64,000 bases of DNA from Fredinandcohnia onubensis (GCF_031181385.1 NZ_JAPSKV010000003.1:124001-188000), one strand, 5' to 3'; positions 10,718 to 20,132 are shown, numbered from the stretch's first letter. Program-made: numbers and translations. The notes: a model not told the origin generated them from the sequence alone.

Positions 10718-10941
10718 ATACTTATTTAACGAGGTATACTATGTTTTCGAAATGAAAAAATAGATTGAATTGTACTTTTTTTTATCAAAAGGGCATATGA
10801 ATGTTTTAAGTAGGATAAAAGAAATTGCTTTTATTTATATGTTTGTACTATGGTACTATTTTTTTTCATTTGAATAATATTATAAAGTAGATGTATGAAT
10901 TCAATGAAAGTACGTGGATATTTGCATTGAGGAGGGAAAGT

Positions 10942-11022
10942 ATGAAATTTTATACGATTAAGTTGCCAAAGTTCTTAGGTGGTATTGTCCGTGCCATGTT
11001 AGGATCATTTAAAAAAGGATAA
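10942..11022 (+). CDS. spoVM: Stage V sporulation protein SpoVM (26 aa)
   Basis: Amphipathic membrane peptide that recognises the convex forespore membrane and recruits SpoIVA to start coat assembly. The translated peptide begins MKFYTIKLPKFLGGIVRAML and ends GSFKKG. It matches B. subtilis SpoVM except for conservative changes in the last few residues. Pro9, which is important for curvature sensing in the family, is present. An AGGAGGGAA site lies 6-7 bp upstream. The gene has its own terminator and lies alone in a ~350 bp gap, as expected for a sigma-E-controlled single gene. I could not identify a convincing sigma-E promoter by eye. Confidence 0.97.
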   Translation: MKFYTIKLPKFLGGIVRAMLGSFKKG

Positions 11023-11025
11023 AAG

Positions 11026-11052
11026 AGGCACCGCCCTTAGGTGCCTTTTTTT
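11026..11052 (+). terminator. Rho-independent terminator after spoVM
   Basis: Stem AGGCACC / GGTGCCT with a short loop and seven T residues, starting 4 bp after the spoVM stop. Confidence 0.9.
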
Positions 11053-11056
11053 GTGG

Positions 11057-11090
11057 CAAAAATTATAGCTCTTACACATTTGTAAGAGCT
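11057..11090 (-). terminator. Terminator after rpmB (minus strand)
   Basis: A 10-bp perfect stem (AGCTCTTACA / TGTAAGAGCT, 4-nt loop) is followed on the minus strand by an A/T-rich tract containing TTTTT. It lies about 15 bp beyond the rpmB stop. Confidence 0.75.
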
Positions 11091-11104
11091 AAGTTCTTTC
11101 TTTA

Positions 11105-11293
11105 TTACACGCGTTCTACTTTACCAGATTTTAATGCTCTTGCAGAAACATATACGCGTTTTGGTTTACCGTCAACTAAAATACGAACTTTTTGTAAGTT
11201 AGCTCCCCATTTACGTTTTGAAGCGTTCATTGCATGGGAACGAGCATTACCAGTAGTAGTTTTTCTACCTGTGATTACACATTTACGTGCCAT
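11105..11293 (-). CDS. rpmB: Large ribosomal subunit protein bL28
   Basis: 50S subunit protein of 62 aa, the only minus-strand gene of the window. The sequence starts [20 protein letters not shown] and contains the conserved [12 protein letters not shown] and [18 protein letters not shown] segments; length and identity match Bacillus L28. Only one Cys is present (residue 5), so this is the zinc-free (C-minus) form. A GGAGGG site lies upstream on the minus strand. The inverted orientation relative to spoVM and yloU is the same as in B. subtilis. Confidence 0.98.
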   Translation of the reverse strand: MARKCVITGRKTTTGNARSHAMNASKRKWGANLQKVRILVDGKPKRVYVSARALKSGKVERV

Positions 11294-11360
11294 TCTATTT
11301 CCCTCCTAACTTGCACAGCAACAATCATACATATCGCTTTCTTCATAGAAATACTTATAT

Positions 11361-11389
11361 AATTTATCATACAAAATGGGATATTGCAA
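11361..11389 (-). promoter_or_regulatory. Candidate sigma-A promoter of rpmB
   Basis: On the minus strand TTGCAA (11389-11384) is separated by exactly 17 bp from TAAATT (11366-11361), about 70 bp upstream of the rpmB ATG. Spacing and boxes fit sigma-A. Confidence 0.6.
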
Positions 11390-11491
11390 TACTTCTTAAC
11401 GTGGGTTTAAAGGAAAAATACTTGTCAAGACATAGAATTTCGATAAAGCTATATAATAAAAGGTAATGAATACATTAGCCAACCTGATGAA

Positions 11492-11519
11492 TTACTTTAA
11501 AAATCTGTAATGTTATAGT
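11492..11519 (+). promoter_or_regulatory. Candidate extended -10 promoter of yloU-fakA
   Basis: TTACTT is followed after 16 bp by TATAGT, with TG one base upstream of the -10 (TGTTATAGT), an extended -10 arrangement. A start near 11526 would leave a ~40 nt leader with AAAGGGGGAG as the ribosome site. A perfect TATAAT at 11452-11457 is a second possibility with a poor -35. Confidence 0.45.
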
Positions 11520-11565
11520 AAAATGACTGTAGCCAAGGTGAACAATTATAAAGGGGGAGACTTGC

Positions 11566-11928
11566 ATGTCCATCGAATTAAAAACGAAATACGGACAAAT
11601 TGATATATCGAATGATGTAATTGCAACAGTTGCTGGAGGAGCTGCTATCGATTGTTACGGAATCGTTGGTATGGCGTCTCGGAAACAAATTAAAGATGGT
11701 ATTACTGAGCTTTTACGAAAAGAAAATTTTGCCCGTGGTATTGTAGTTCGTCAAGAAAATGACGAAGTACATATCGACATGTACATAATCGTAAGTTATG
11801 GCACGAAAATTTCTGAGGTTGCCCACAATGTTCAATCAAAGGTGAAATATACATTAGACCAAACAGTAGGACTTGCTGTTGACTCGGTTAATATTTACGT
11901 GCAAGGAGTTCGTGTAACGAACCCATAA
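11566..11928 (+). CDS. yloU: Asp23/Gls24 family envelope stress protein (YloU)
   Basis: Small cytoplasmic or membrane-associated protein of the Asp23/DUF322 family. In staphylococci its relative forms membrane-proximal clusters; its exact role in Bacillus is not established. The 120 aa product shows the family pattern: an N-terminal beta strand (GQIDISNDVIATVAGGAA), the CYGIVGMASR segment, and a C-terminal DSVNIYVQGVRV strand. A GGGGGAG site precedes the ATG. It is followed after 16 bp by fakA, a pairing kept across Firmicutes, which suggests a link with membrane lipid or envelope homeostasis. Confidence 0.92.
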   Translation: MSIELKTKYGQIDISNDVIATVAGGAAIDCYGIVGMASRKQIKDGITELLRKENFARGIVVRQENDEVHIDMYIIVSYGTKISEVAHNVQSKVKYTLDQTVGLAVDSVNIYVQGVRVTNP

Positions 11929-11944
11929 GAAGGAGGAACTTTGA

Positions 11945-13627
11945 GTGTCAATTACTACATTAGATGGAAAACGTTTTGCGAAAATGGTGTTATTAGGTGC
12001 TACTCACTTATCTAATAACGCAAAAATGGTAGACGCACTTAACGTTTTCCCTGTCCCAGATGGTGATACAGGAACGAACATGAATCTTTCCATGACATCT
12101 GGTGCAAAGGAAGTAAAAAATAATGTTACCCCACATATCGGAAAGGTCGGTGCATCCCTAGCGCGCGGATTATTAATGGGTGCACGAGGTAACTCAGGTG
12201 TTATCCTTTCTCAGCTCTTTAGAGGCTTTTCTAAAGCAATTGAGCAGAAGGAAACTTTAACTGCCGTTGAATTTGCCCGTGCATTTGAAAATGGCGTAGA
12301 AACAGCTTATAAAGCCGTTATGAAACCTGTTGAGGGGACAATTCTAACAGTTGCTAAGGATGCTGCGAAACGTGCAGTTGAAGTAGCAAAAAATGAAACT
12401 GACATTATTATCGTGATGGTAGAACTAGTGAAAGAAGCAAAAGCCTCTTTGGATCGTACACCTGATCTACTCCCAGTACTTAAAGAGGTTGGGGTTGTAG
12501 ACAGTGGTGGTCAAGGCTTATTACTTGTTTATGAAGGTTTCCTTTCAGAATTAAAAGGTGAAACAATTGATAATATGTCCATTTCATCACCATCAATGAA
12601 CGAGCTTGTGAATGCAGAACATCATAAAAGTGTTCAAAGCCATATGAATACTGAAGATATCGTATTTGGTTACTGTACAGAATTCATGGTGAAGTTTGAA
12701 GCTGAGAAAATTAGCAAAAATCCATTTGCTGAAGAACAGTTTCGTAGCGATTTAAGCCGATATGGTGATTCATTATTAGTTATTTCAGACGATGATATCG
12801 TAAAAGTACATATTCACTCTGAACAACCGGGTGAAGTTTTATCATATGGACAACGGTATGGAAGCTTAATTAAAATGAAGATTGAAAATATGCGAGAGCA
12901 ACATACTGCAATTCTAAATGAAGATGAAACACAATCACCTGTACAAGTTAAAAGTAATAAAGAAAAAGAAAAGTATGCAATAATCACTGTTGCAATGGGT
13001 TCAGGAATTACTGAATTATTTAAGAGTATCGGTGCTCATGTAGTTATCGAGGGTGGACAAACGATGAATCCAAGTACTGAAGATTTTGTAAAGGCAATGG
13101 AATCAGTACATGCGGAGAACTTCATTCTTCTACCTAATAACAAAAATATTATTATGGCGGCAGAACAAGCAGCATCTGTTGTTGAAGCAAATGTTGTCGT
13201 TGTTCCATCAAGAACAGTGCCACAAGGGATGTCTGCATTACTTGCATTTAATCCATCCGGTGAATTGGAAGCAAATCAGTCGTCTATGACAGATGCATTA
13301 AGTAATGTCAAAACGGGTCAAATCACATATGCAGTCCGTGATACAAATATAGATGGAATTGATATTTCAAAAGATGATTTCATGGGGATTGCAGAGGGTA
13401 AAATCGTTGTTACAGACAAAGATAAGCTAAAAGCAGCAAAAGATCTATTAGCAAAAATTATATCTGTTGATGAGGATGAAATTGTTACAATCATTTACGG
13501 ACAAGATGCCTCAGAGGATGATGTGAATGCAATTGTAGAATATCTTGAAGATGAGTATGAGGATATCGAAGTTGAAGTGCATAATGGTGATCAACCGCTT
13601 TACGCATTTATTTTCTCAGTTGAATAA
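11945..13627 (+). CDS. fakA: Fatty acid kinase catalytic subunit FakA (YloV, DhaL domain)
   Basis: ATP-binding subunit of the FakA-FakB system that phosphorylates exogenous fatty acids for PlsX/PlsY-dependent phospholipid synthesis. The N-terminal DhaL-type domain (about 1-200) contains NVFPVPDGDTGTNM, whose Asp residues bind Mg-ATP, and the MGARGNSGVILSQ loop. A middle domain and a C-terminal DAK1/DegV-like domain follow. The 560 aa length fits. The start is GTG with AAGGAGGAAC upstream. Nearby fapR-plsX-fabDG makes a lipid-metabolism neighbourhood. Confidence 0.93.
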   Translation: MSITTLDGKRFAKMVLLGATHLSNNAKMVDALNVFPVPDGDTGTNMNLSMTSGAKEVKNNVTPHIGKVGASLARGLLMGARGNSGVILSQLFRGFSKAIEQKETLTAVEFARAFENGVETAYKAVMKPVEGTILTVAKDAAKRAVEVAKNETDIIIVMVELVKEAKASLDRTPDLLPVLKEVGVVDSGGQGLLLVYEGFLSELKGETIDNMSISSPSMNELVNAEHHKSVQSHMNTEDIVFGYCTEFMVKFEAEKISKNPFAEEQFRSDLSRYGDSLLVISDDDIVKVHIHSEQPGEVLSYGQRYGSLIKMKIENMREQHTAILNEDETQSPVQVKSNKEKEKYAIITVAMGSGITELFKSIGAHVVIEGGQTMNPSTEDFVKAMESVHAENFILLPNNKNIIMAAEQAASVVEANVVVVPSRTVPQGMSALLAFNPSGELEANQSSMTDALSNVKTGQITYAVRDTNIDGIDISKDDFMGIAEGKIVVTDKDKLKAAKDLLAKIISVDEDEIVTIIYGQDASEDDVNAIVEYLEDEYEDIEVEVHNGDQPLYAFIFSVE

Positions 13628-13635
13628 GCTATAAA

Positions 13636-13662
13636 ATAGAAGGGATTTATCCCTTCTATTTC
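13636..13662 (+). terminator. Weak terminator after fakA
   Basis: A 9-bp stem (TAGAAGGGA / TCCCTTCTA) with a 3-4 nt loop starts about 9 bp after the fakA stop. The following tract (TTTC) is short, so termination may be partial. Confidence 0.6.
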
Positions 13663-13775
13663 AATGTATGGGGACAATTTCCTGTAGATAAAATAGTTTT
13701 AGAGAAATAGAGTAATATGTAGGAACATAGTTTGACCTAACTCCATAATTCTATAGTATGTAAGGAGGAGATAAT

Positions 13776-14438
13776 ATGAAATATAGAAGTGTTTTTGATA
13801 TTATTGGTCCGGTTATGATTGGTCCATCAAGCTCACATACAGCTGGGGCAGCTCGTATTGGCAGGGTTGCAAGAAGCTTGTTTGGTCGTGAACCGAAATG
13901 GGCAAACATCTCCTTCTATGGATCATTTGCAGAAACATATAGAGGCCATGGAACGGATGTAGCGATTATTGGTGGTCTTCTTGATTTTGATACATTTGAT
14001 GAAAGAATTAAAATTTCATTGGATATCGCCAAAGAAGCTGGCATTCAGATAAAGTTCATTGAAGAAGAAGCTGTTCCAGAACATCCTAATACAGCCAGAG
14101 TGTTGATTGGTGATGATAAAGGTGAACTAGAGCTTGTAGGTATTTCCATTGGTGGCGGAAAAATTGAGATTACTGAATTAAATGGGTTTAAGCTACGCTT
14201 ATCAGGAAATCATCCGGCAATTCTTGTTGTTCACAATGACCGCTATGGTGCGATTGCAGGAGTTGCCAACGTACTTGCAAAATACGCGATCAACATTGGG
14301 CATATGGAAGTAGCTCGAAAAGAAAAAGGGATGCAAGCCCTTATGACAATTGAAGTGGATCAAAACATCGAAGGACCTGTATTAGATGAATTATCTACTT
14401 TACCCAATATTATTAAGGTAGCTAAAATTGTCGACTAA
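13776..14438 (+). CDS. sdaAB: L-serine dehydratase, beta subunit
   Basis: Beta chain of the iron-sulfur L-serine deaminase that makes pyruvate and ammonia. The N-terminus has the family segment MIGPSSSHTAGAARIGR. A C-terminal ACT domain (about 148-220, starting ILVVHNDRYGAIAGVA) is probably a regulatory or serine-sensing domain. The 220 aa length is normal for the split Bacillus enzyme. A strong AAGGAGGAG site lies upstream. The alpha chain follows after 46 bp. Confidence 0.95.
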   Translation: MKYRSVFDIIGPVMIGPSSSHTAGAARIGRVARSLFGREPKWANISFYGSFAETYRGHGTDVAIIGGLLDFDTFDERIKISLDIAKEAGIQIKFIEEEAVPEHPNTARVLIGDDKGELELVGISIGGGKIEITELNGFKLRLSGNHPAILVVHNDRYGAIAGVANVLAKYAINIGHMEVARKEKGMQALMTIEVDQNIEGPVLDELSTLPNIIKVAKIVD

Positions 14439-14484
14439 GTTCATTGTTAATTGGATACAAGTTTAATCGACAGGAGGATTTTTT

Positions 14485-15372
14485 ATGTTTCGTAATGTTG
14501 CTGAGTTAGTAGAGCTTGCTACTTCTAAAAATATGAAAATAGCAGAAGTGATGATTGAACAAGAGGTTGAAGTAACAGGAAAAACTCGTGGAGACATCAT
14601 CTCACAAATGGAACGAAATCTTGAAGTAATGGAAAAAGCTGTCGAGAGAGGATTGGCTGGGGTTTCGTCGCTTTCAGGTTTAACAGGTGGAGATGCTGTT
14701 CTCTTACAGGATTATATACAAAAAGGAAACTTTTTAACGGGTAAAACAGTCTTGGACGCTGTTAGCAAAGCTGTTGCGACTAATGAAGTTAATGCAGCAA
14801 TGGGAACGATTTGTGCGACTCCAACTGCAGGCTCTGCAGGTGTTGTCCCTGGAACTTTATTTGCTGTGAAAGAAAAATTGAATCCAACAAAAGAGCAAAT
14901 GGTTCAATTTTTATTTACTGCTGGCGCATTTGGATTTGTTGTTGCGAACAATGCTTCTATTTCAGGTGCTGCAGGAGGCTGTCAAGCTGAGGTTGGATCT
15001 GCTGCTGGAATGGCTGCTGCAGCGATTGTCGAGATGGCAGGAGGGACTCCACAGCAATCTGCTGAAGCAATGGCGATTACTTTAAAAAATATGCTTGGAC
15101 TAGTATGTGACCCTGTAGCGGGACTTGTCGAGGTACCATGTGTTAAAAGGAATGCGATGGGAGCGGCGAATGCGATGGTTGCTGCAGACATGGCATTAGC
15201 AGGAGTTACAAGTCGAATCCCATGTGATGAAGTAATCGATGCGATGTATAGAATAGGTCAGACAATGCCTACGGCACTAAAAGAAACAGCACAGGGAGGA
15301 CTAGCGGCAACCCCAACAGGTCGTGCTCTAGAAGCAAAGATCTTTGGGATTTCGCTAAACAAGAGTGAATAG
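14485..15372 (+). CDS. sdaAA: L-serine dehydratase, alpha subunit
   Basis: Catalytic [4Fe-4S] subunit of the same enzyme. Family motifs include GTICATPTAGSAGVVPG, GGCQAEVGSA and GLVCDPVAGLVEVPC. Their cysteines supply the cluster ligands of the family. The Ala/Gly-rich central helix region is typical. The product is 295 aa. An AGGAGG site lies before the ATG. The stop codon overlaps the GTG start of recG by 8 bp. Confidence 0.95.
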   Translation: MFRNVAELVELATSKNMKIAEVMIEQEVEVTGKTRGDIISQMERNLEVMEKAVERGLAGVSSLSGLTGGDAVLLQDYIQKGNFLTGKTVLDAVSKAVATNEVNAAMGTICATPTAGSAGVVPGTLFAVKEKLNPTKEQMVQFLFTAGAFGFVVANNASISGAAGGCQAEVGSAAGMAAAAIVEMAGGTPQQSAEAMAITLKNMLGLVCDPVAGLVEVPCVKRNAMGAANAMVAADMALAGVTSRIPCDEVIDAMYRIGQTMPTALKETAQGGLAATPTGRALEAKIFGISLNKSE

Positions 15373-17413
15373 TCAACTTGAGCAACCTGTCACTGAAATA
15401 AAAGGAATAGGCGAGGAGACAGGATTACAGCTTAACGAGATGCACATCTATTCCATTCTTGACCTACTTTTGTACTTCCCATATCGATTTGAAGACTATA
15501 GTCTAAGAGACCTTGCAGAGGTTAAGCATGAGGAGAAAATAACGATTGAGGGAAAAGTTCATAGTGAACCACTATTAACCTATTACAATCGTAAACGCTC
15601 GCGCTTAACTTTTAGGGTCTTAGTTGGTCGTTACCTTATTACAGCGACCTGCTTTAATCGGCCGTATTATAAAAATAAAATATCGTTAAACGATACTATT
15701 ACGATTTCCGGAAAATGGGATCAGCATCGACAAACAATAACCGTTAGTGAAATTGTTTTTGGTCCAATGACGAAAGATAATAGAATTGAACCGGTTTATT
15801 CAACAAAAGGTAAGATCACCGCTAAAGGAATGAAGCGGTTTATGGCACTTGCACTTGGGCAGTTTGGTGATCAAATTGAGGACAATCTCCCAGAACAATT
15901 ATTAACCACATATAAGCTCTTACCTAAGAAAGATGCCATTAAAATCATGCATCATCCATTAAGCCATCAAGATTTAAAACAGGCTAGAAGACGCTTTGTG
16001 TATGAGGAGTTTCTCCTTTTTCAGCTGAAGATGCAGGCACTTAGGAAATTTGAACGGGAACAAACGATGGGTTCAGCAATGGACTTCCAGATAGAGAAAT
16101 TAGAAGGATTCATGAAGGCACTGCCATTTCCTTTAACAAATGCTCAAAATCGGGTTGTTACTGAAATTATCAATGATCTCCGTTCCCCTTATCGAATGAA
16201 TCGCTTGCTACAAGGTGATGTAGGTTCAGGTAAGACGGTTGTTGCTGCTATTTCATTATATGCAGCAATCCTTTCTGGGTATCAGGGGGCATTAATGGTA
16301 CCAACTGAAATTTTAGCGGAACAGCATTCACATTCGTTAATGGAGTTATTTTCCGATTACGGGCTAAATATTCAACTGTTAACAAGCTCTGTCAAGGGGA
16401 AACGAAGAAGAGAAATCCTCGAGCAGCTTAAAGCTGGTGAGGTTCATATTTTAGTTGGTACTCATGCTCTAATTCAAGATGAAGTTAACTTCCATAAGCT
16501 TGGCCTGGTAATTACAGATGAACAGCATCGTTTCGGTGTTGAACAGCGCAGGATTTTACGGGAAAAAGGAGAAAATCCTGATGTGCTCTTTATGACTGCA
16601 ACACCAATTCCAAGAACTCTTGCTATTACTGTTTTTGGAGAGATGGATGTCTCAGTGATCGATGAAATGCCAGCGGGAAGAAAAAAAATTGAAACATATT
16701 GGGTGAAGCATGAGTTACTAGAACGGATATTGGTGTTTATCGAAAAAGAGCTTGCTAAAGGTAGACAAGCCTATGTAATTTGTCCTCTAATCGAGGAATC
16801 GGATAAGCTCGATGTACAAAATGCAATTGATGTTCATTCAATGCTCTCATTTCATTTTCAAAACAAAGCAAAGGTCGGCTTAATGCATGGTCGATTGTCC
16901 GCAGACGAAAAAGAAGAGGTAATGAGACAATTTAGTGAAAATGAAGTTCAAATCCTAGTTTCGACAACAGTTGTCGAAGTCGGTGTGAACGTTCCCAATG
17001 CGACATTGATGGTGATTTATGATGCAGAACGATTTGGTCTTTCTCAACTTCACCAATTGAGGGGACGTGTCGGACGGGGAAGTGAACAGTCTTATTGTAT
17101 CCTTCTTGCTGATCCTAAATCTGAAGTGGGAAAAGAGCGAATGAGGATCATGACGGAAACAAATGATGGCTTTGTCTTATCTGAAAAAGATTTAGAACTT
17201 CGTGGTCCAGGTGACTTCTTTGGACGAAAACAAAGTGGTGTACCTGAATTTAAAGTCGCGGATATGGTCCACGATTATCGCACCTTAGAGGTGGCGAGAA
17301 ATGATGCTACTAAACTCATAAATTCTCAAGTGTTTTGGAAAGACCAATCATACAAACACCTAAGGGAGGATTTATTACAATCTGGTATTTTAGATGGTGA
17401 AAAACTTGATTAA
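15365..17413 (+). CDS. recG: ATP-dependent DNA helicase RecG
   Basis: Branch-migrating helicase that regresses stalled forks and processes Holliday junctions. An N-terminal wedge/OB domain (about 50-150) precedes the SF2 core with Walker A GDVGSGKT and a DEQH box in ITDEQHRFGVEQ. Motif VI reads QLRGRVGRG and the C-terminal TRG region is present (LRGPGDFFGxKQSG). The 682 aa length equals the Bacillus protein. GTG 15365 overlaps sdaAA. The predicted N-terminus (NSQLEQPVTEIKGIG) aligns with the family only from about residue 9, so the start is less certain than the gene. Confidence 0.96.
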   Translation: MNSQLEQPVTEIKGIGEETGLQLNEMHIYSILDLLLYFPYRFEDYSLRDLAEVKHEEKITIEGKVHSEPLLTYYNRKRSRLTFRVLVGRYLITATCFNRPYYKNKISLNDTITISGKWDQHRQTITVSEIVFGPMTKDNRIEPVYSTKGKITAKGMKRFMALALGQFGDQIEDNLPEQLLTTYKLLPKKDAIKIMHHPLSHQDLKQARRRFVYEEFLLFQLKMQALRKFEREQTMGSAMDFQIEKLEGFMKALPFPLTNAQNRVVTEIINDLRSPYRMNRLLQGDVGSGKTVVAAISLYAAILSGYQGALMVPTEILAEQHSHSLMELFSDYGLNIQLLTSSVKGKRRREILEQLKAGEVHILVGTHALIQDEVNFHKLGLVITDEQHRFGVEQRRILREKGENPDVLFMTATPIPRTLAITVFGEMDVSVIDEMPAGRKKIETYWVKHELLERILVFIEKELAKGRQAYVICPLIEESDKLDVQNAIDVHSMLSFHFQNKAKVGLMHGRLSADEKEEVMRQFSENEVQILVSTTVVEVGVNVPNATLMVIYDAERFGLSQLHQLRGRVGRGSEQSYCILLADPKSEVGKERMRIMTETNDGFVLSEKDLELRGPGDFFGRKQSGVPEFKVADMVHDYRTLEVARNDATKLINSQVFWKDQSYKHLREDLLQSGILDGEKLD

Positions 17414-17430
17414 ACACCATTTCGTATAGG

Positions 17431-17472
17431 GCAGCTTGTGAGGAGGATTTCTTCTTGCAATCTGCTTTTTTT
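17431..17472 (+). terminator. Terminator after recG, overlapping the fapR promoter
   Basis: GCAG and CTGC close an outer stem. Inside it GTGAGGAG pairs fully with CTTCTTGC if G-U pairs are allowed (5-nt loop). Seven T residues follow. The right arm contains the TTGCAA -35 box of the fapR promoter, so the two signals share bases. Confidence 0.65.
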
Positions 17473-17483
17473 AATTATATACT
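17455..17483 (+). promoter_or_regulatory. Sigma-A promoter of the fapR operon
   Basis: TTGCAA (17455-17460), a 17-bp spacer and TATACT (17478-17483) form a good sigma-A promoter. The start would fall near 17490, inside the FapR operator described separately. Confidence 0.8.
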
Positions 17484-17488
17484 AACTA

Positions 17489-17505
17489 TTAGTACCTAGT
17501 CTTAA
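17489..17505 (+). promoter_or_regulatory. FapR operator
   Basis: TTAGTACCTAGTCTTAA closely matches the 17-bp FapR consensus inverted repeat (TTAGTACCT..TACTAA type), with a full left half site and a degenerate right half. It begins 5 bp after the -10 box, so bound FapR would block initiation. Malonyl-CoA would relieve this, by analogy with B. subtilis. Confidence 0.85.
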
Positions 17506-17528
17506 GAGTGCGGACGGTGTGTTTTTAA

Positions 17529-18107
17529 ATGAGAAAGAGTAAAAGAGAACGGCAGCAACAATTACAGGAAACGATAAAAATAAATCCTTTTATTACTGAT
17601 GAAGACTTAGCGGAAAAATTCATGGTGAGCGTTCAAACTATTCGATTGGACAGATTAGAACTATCAATTCCTGAACTGCGTGAGCGAATCAAGAATGTTG
17701 CTGAGAAAAAATTAGAAGATGAAGTTAAATCTTTACCAATTGATGAGGTTATTGGTGAAATTATTGATATTGAATTAGATGAAAGTGCAATTTCTATCTT
17801 TGATGTAACAATGGAGCACGTTTTTAAACGTAACCACATAGCTCGTGGACATCATCTCTTTGCTCAAGCTAATTCACTAGCGGTTGCTGTCATTAATGAT
17901 GAACTTGCACTTACGGCAAAAGCGAATATTCGCTTTACGCGACAAGTAAAACTAGGCGAGCGTGTCGTCGCAAAAGCAAAAGTGAAAGGTTCTGAGGAAA
18001 AAGGGAGAACGGTCGTAGATGTAAATAGTTATGTCGGGAATGAACTGGTGTTTTCTGGTGAATTTACGATGTATCGTTCTAATAAACAAGTAAAAATTGA
18101 TTCATAA
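17529..18107 (+). CDS. fapR: Transcription factor FapR, malonyl-CoA-responsive repressor of lipid synthesis
   Basis: Global repressor of fatty acid and phospholipid synthesis genes. The N-terminal DeoR-like helix-turn-helix (about 1-60) contains [26 protein letters not shown] linker and a hot-dog-fold effector domain (about 75-190) follow, with [16 protein letters not shown] and FTRQVK segments typical of the malonyl-CoA pocket. The 192 aa length fits. The ribosome site is weak (GGTG at 17516-17519), unlike its neighbours. Autoregulation is indicated by the operator over its own promoter. It leads fapR-plsX-fabD-fabG. Confidence 0.96.
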   Translation: MRKSKRERQQQLQETIKINPFITDEDLAEKFMVSVQTIRLDRLELSIPELRERIKNVAEKKLEDEVKSLPIDEVIGEIIDIELDESAISIFDVTMEHVFKRNHIARGHHLFAQANSLAVAVINDELALTAKANIRFTRQVKLGERVVAKAKVKGSEEKGRTVVDVNSYVGNELVFSGEFTMYRSNKQVKIDS

Positions 18108-18172
18108 TAGAGAACAAACTAAGGTTATGAACATCTAACTACCTAAAAGCAAACAAAAGGAATGATACAAAG

Positions 18173-19174
18173 ATGAAACTTGCGATTGATGCAATGGGTG
18201 GAGATCATGCACCGGAGGAAATTGTAAAGGGAACAATAACTGCATTAAAGCATTACAAAGACCTTGAAGTTACTCTTATTGGTGATGAAGCCAAAATTCG
18301 CAAATACTTAACTGAAGATGAAAGAATCACAATTATACATACAACAGAAGTAATTGAAGGTACAGATGAACCTGTAAGGGCTGTTAGAAGAAAAAAGAAC
18401 GCATCGATGGTTTTAATGGCGAAAGAGGTTAGTGAGGGACGTGCAGATGCCTGTATTTCTGCAGGAAATACAGGGGCATTAATGACTGCTGGACTCTTCA
18501 TCGTTGGACGAATTGAGGGGATTGATCGACCAGCCTTAGCACCGACTTTACCAACTCTAGATAAAAAGGGATTCCTTATGCTTGATGTTGGTGCAAATGT
18601 TGATGCAAAGCCTGAGCACTTGCTTCAATATGCGATTATGGGCTCCATATACTCTGAAAAGGTTCGTGGAGTTGCAAATCCTAGAGTAGGTCTATTAAAT
18701 GTTGGTACAGAAGATAAAAAAGGGAATGAATTAACGAAACATGCATTTGAAATGATGAAAGCAACAAATCTTAATTTCGTTGGGAACGTAGAGGCAAGAG
18801 ACCTACTTGATGGAGTTGCAGATGTTGTTGTTACAGACGGATTTACAGGCAACGTGGCTTTAAAGACAATTGAAGGTACTGCACTTTCCATGTTTAAAAT
18901 GTTGAAAACAGCTTTTACAAGCAATCTAAAAAGTAAAATAGCTGCTGGTCTATTAATGCCAGAATTAAAGGTATTAAAAAAGACATTAGATTACTCGGAA
19001 TACGGTGGAGCAGGATTATTTGGAATAAAGGCTCCAGTTATAAAAGCCCATGGTTCTTCAGATGCAAATGGTTTATTTAGTGCCATCCGTCAAACCTATG
19101 AAATGGTAGAAAAAGATGTAGCTGGAACAATACGTAAAACATTAGAGGATATGAATCCTACAGTAAACGAATAG
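18173..19174 (+). CDS. plsX: Phosphate acyltransferase PlsX
   Basis: Converts acyl-ACP and phosphate to acyl-phosphate, the donor for PlsY in phosphatidic acid synthesis; a peripheral membrane enzyme. Family signatures are [18 protein letters not shown] at the N-terminus, [23 protein letters not shown] and [13 protein letters not shown]. The 333 aa length matches. AAAGGAA precedes the ATG. Control by FapR is expected from the shared promoter. fakA upstream (11945) feeds the same acyl-phosphate pool. Confidence 0.97.
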   Translation: MKLAIDAMGGDHAPEEIVKGTITALKHYKDLEVTLIGDEAKIRKYLTEDERITIIHTTEVIEGTDEPVRAVRRKKNASMVLMAKEVSEGRADACISAGNTGALMTAGLFIVGRIEGIDRPALAPTLPTLDKKGFLMLDVGANVDAKPEHLLQYAIMGSIYSEKVRGVANPRVGLLNVGTEDKKGNELTKHAFEMMKATNLNFVGNVEARDLLDGVADVVVTDGFTGNVALKTIEGTALSMFKMLKTAFTSNLKSKIAAGLLMPELKVLKKTLDYSEYGGAGLFGIKAPVIKAHGSSDANGLFSAIRQTYEMVEKDVAGTIRKTLEDMNPTVNE

Positions 19175-19186
19175 GGGGAATTGAGA

Positions 19187-20131
19187 ATGAGTAAGATTGC
19201 ATTCGTTTTTCCAGGACAAGGTTCTCAGACCGTGGGGATGGGGAAGGAATTAGCAGATTCTTCAGAGACGGTTCAAGATATTTTTACTAGATCTGACAAA
19301 GCACTAGGGGAGGAGCTGTCCTCGCTTATTTTTCAGGGTCCGCAGGAAACTTTAACACTGACAACTAATGCCCAACCATCTCTATTAACGACAAGTATTG
19401 CGATTCTTGAAAAATTCAAACAAGCAGAAATAGTACCTAACTATGTAGCGGGACATAGTCTTGGTGAGTATACGGCATTAGTAGCTGCTGGCGCACTGAG
19501 TTTTGAAGATGCTGTTCGTACAGTTCGCAAGCGTGGCGAGTTTATGGAGGAGGCTGTACCTGCAGGCCAAGGCACAATGGCAGCGATCTTAGGGATGAGT
19601 AGTGAAGACTTACACGCTGTGACCGAAGAGATATCTGCTTCGGGTCATTCAGTACAGCTAGCGAATATTAATTGTCCTGGCCAGATTGTTATTTCAGGTT
19701 CTACCGAAGGGGTAAAAAGAGCTTGTGAATTAGCAAAGGAAAAAGGAGCGAAACGTGCGATTCCACTTGAAGTAAGTGGGCCGTTTCATTCATCATTAAT
19801 GGAGCCTGCCGCTGAAAAATTACGTTCCGTATTGGATCAAATTGAAATTATTGATGCCTCTGTTCCTGTAGTGGCTAATGTGAATGCGGAAGAAATGACT
19901 TCAGCTGAACAAATAAAAGAAAATTTAGTAAAGCAATTATATTCACCAGTTTTATGGGAAAATTCTGTTCAATACATGCTCGACCAAGGCGTAGATACTT
20001 TTATCGAAATTGGCCCTGGTAAAGTACTTTCAGGTTTAATTAAGAAAGTAAATCGTAGAGTAGCAACATATGCAATTAGTGATACAGAAACACTCGAAGC
20101 AACAATTCGTGCATTGAAGGAGGGAAATTAG
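19187..20131 (+). CDS. fabD: Malonyl-CoA:ACP transacylase
   Basis: Loads malonate from CoA onto ACP for fatty acid elongation. The nucleophile Ser91 lies in GHSLGEY and the catalytic His in GPFHSSLME (about residue 198). The oxyanion Gln is in the FPGQGSQ motif (about 11). The product is 314 aa. The frame is open from TTG 19181, but ATG 19187 is preferred because the site AGGGGGAA ends 6 bp before it and the product begins with the family start [14 protein letters not shown]. It is 12 bp after plsX and 1 bp before fabG. Confidence 0.96.
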   Translation: MSKIAFVFPGQGSQTVGMGKELADSSETVQDIFTRSDKALGEELSSLIFQGPQETLTLTTNAQPSLLTTSIAILEKFKQAEIVPNYVAGHSLGEYTALVAAGALSFEDAVRTVRKRGEFMEEAVPAGQGTMAAILGMSSEDLHAVTEEISASGHSVQLANINCPGQIVISGSTEGVKRACELAKEKGAKRAIPLEVSGPFHSSLMEPAAEKLRSVLDQIEIIDASVPVVANVNAEEMTSAEQIKENLVKQLYSPVLWENSVQYMLDQGVDTFIEIGPGKVLSGLIKKVNRRVATYAISDTETLEATIRALKEGN

Positions 20132-20132
20132 G

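Noticed and set aside
10720-10941. Sigma-E promoter for spoVM
   Set aside because: A sigma-E promoter is expected, but AATATT-like and CATATGAA-like pieces do not occur at proper spacing; I did not annotate one.
13732-13757. Promoter TTGACC..TATAGT before sdaAB
   Set aside because: The spacer is only 14 bp, too short for a convincing sigma-A promoter.
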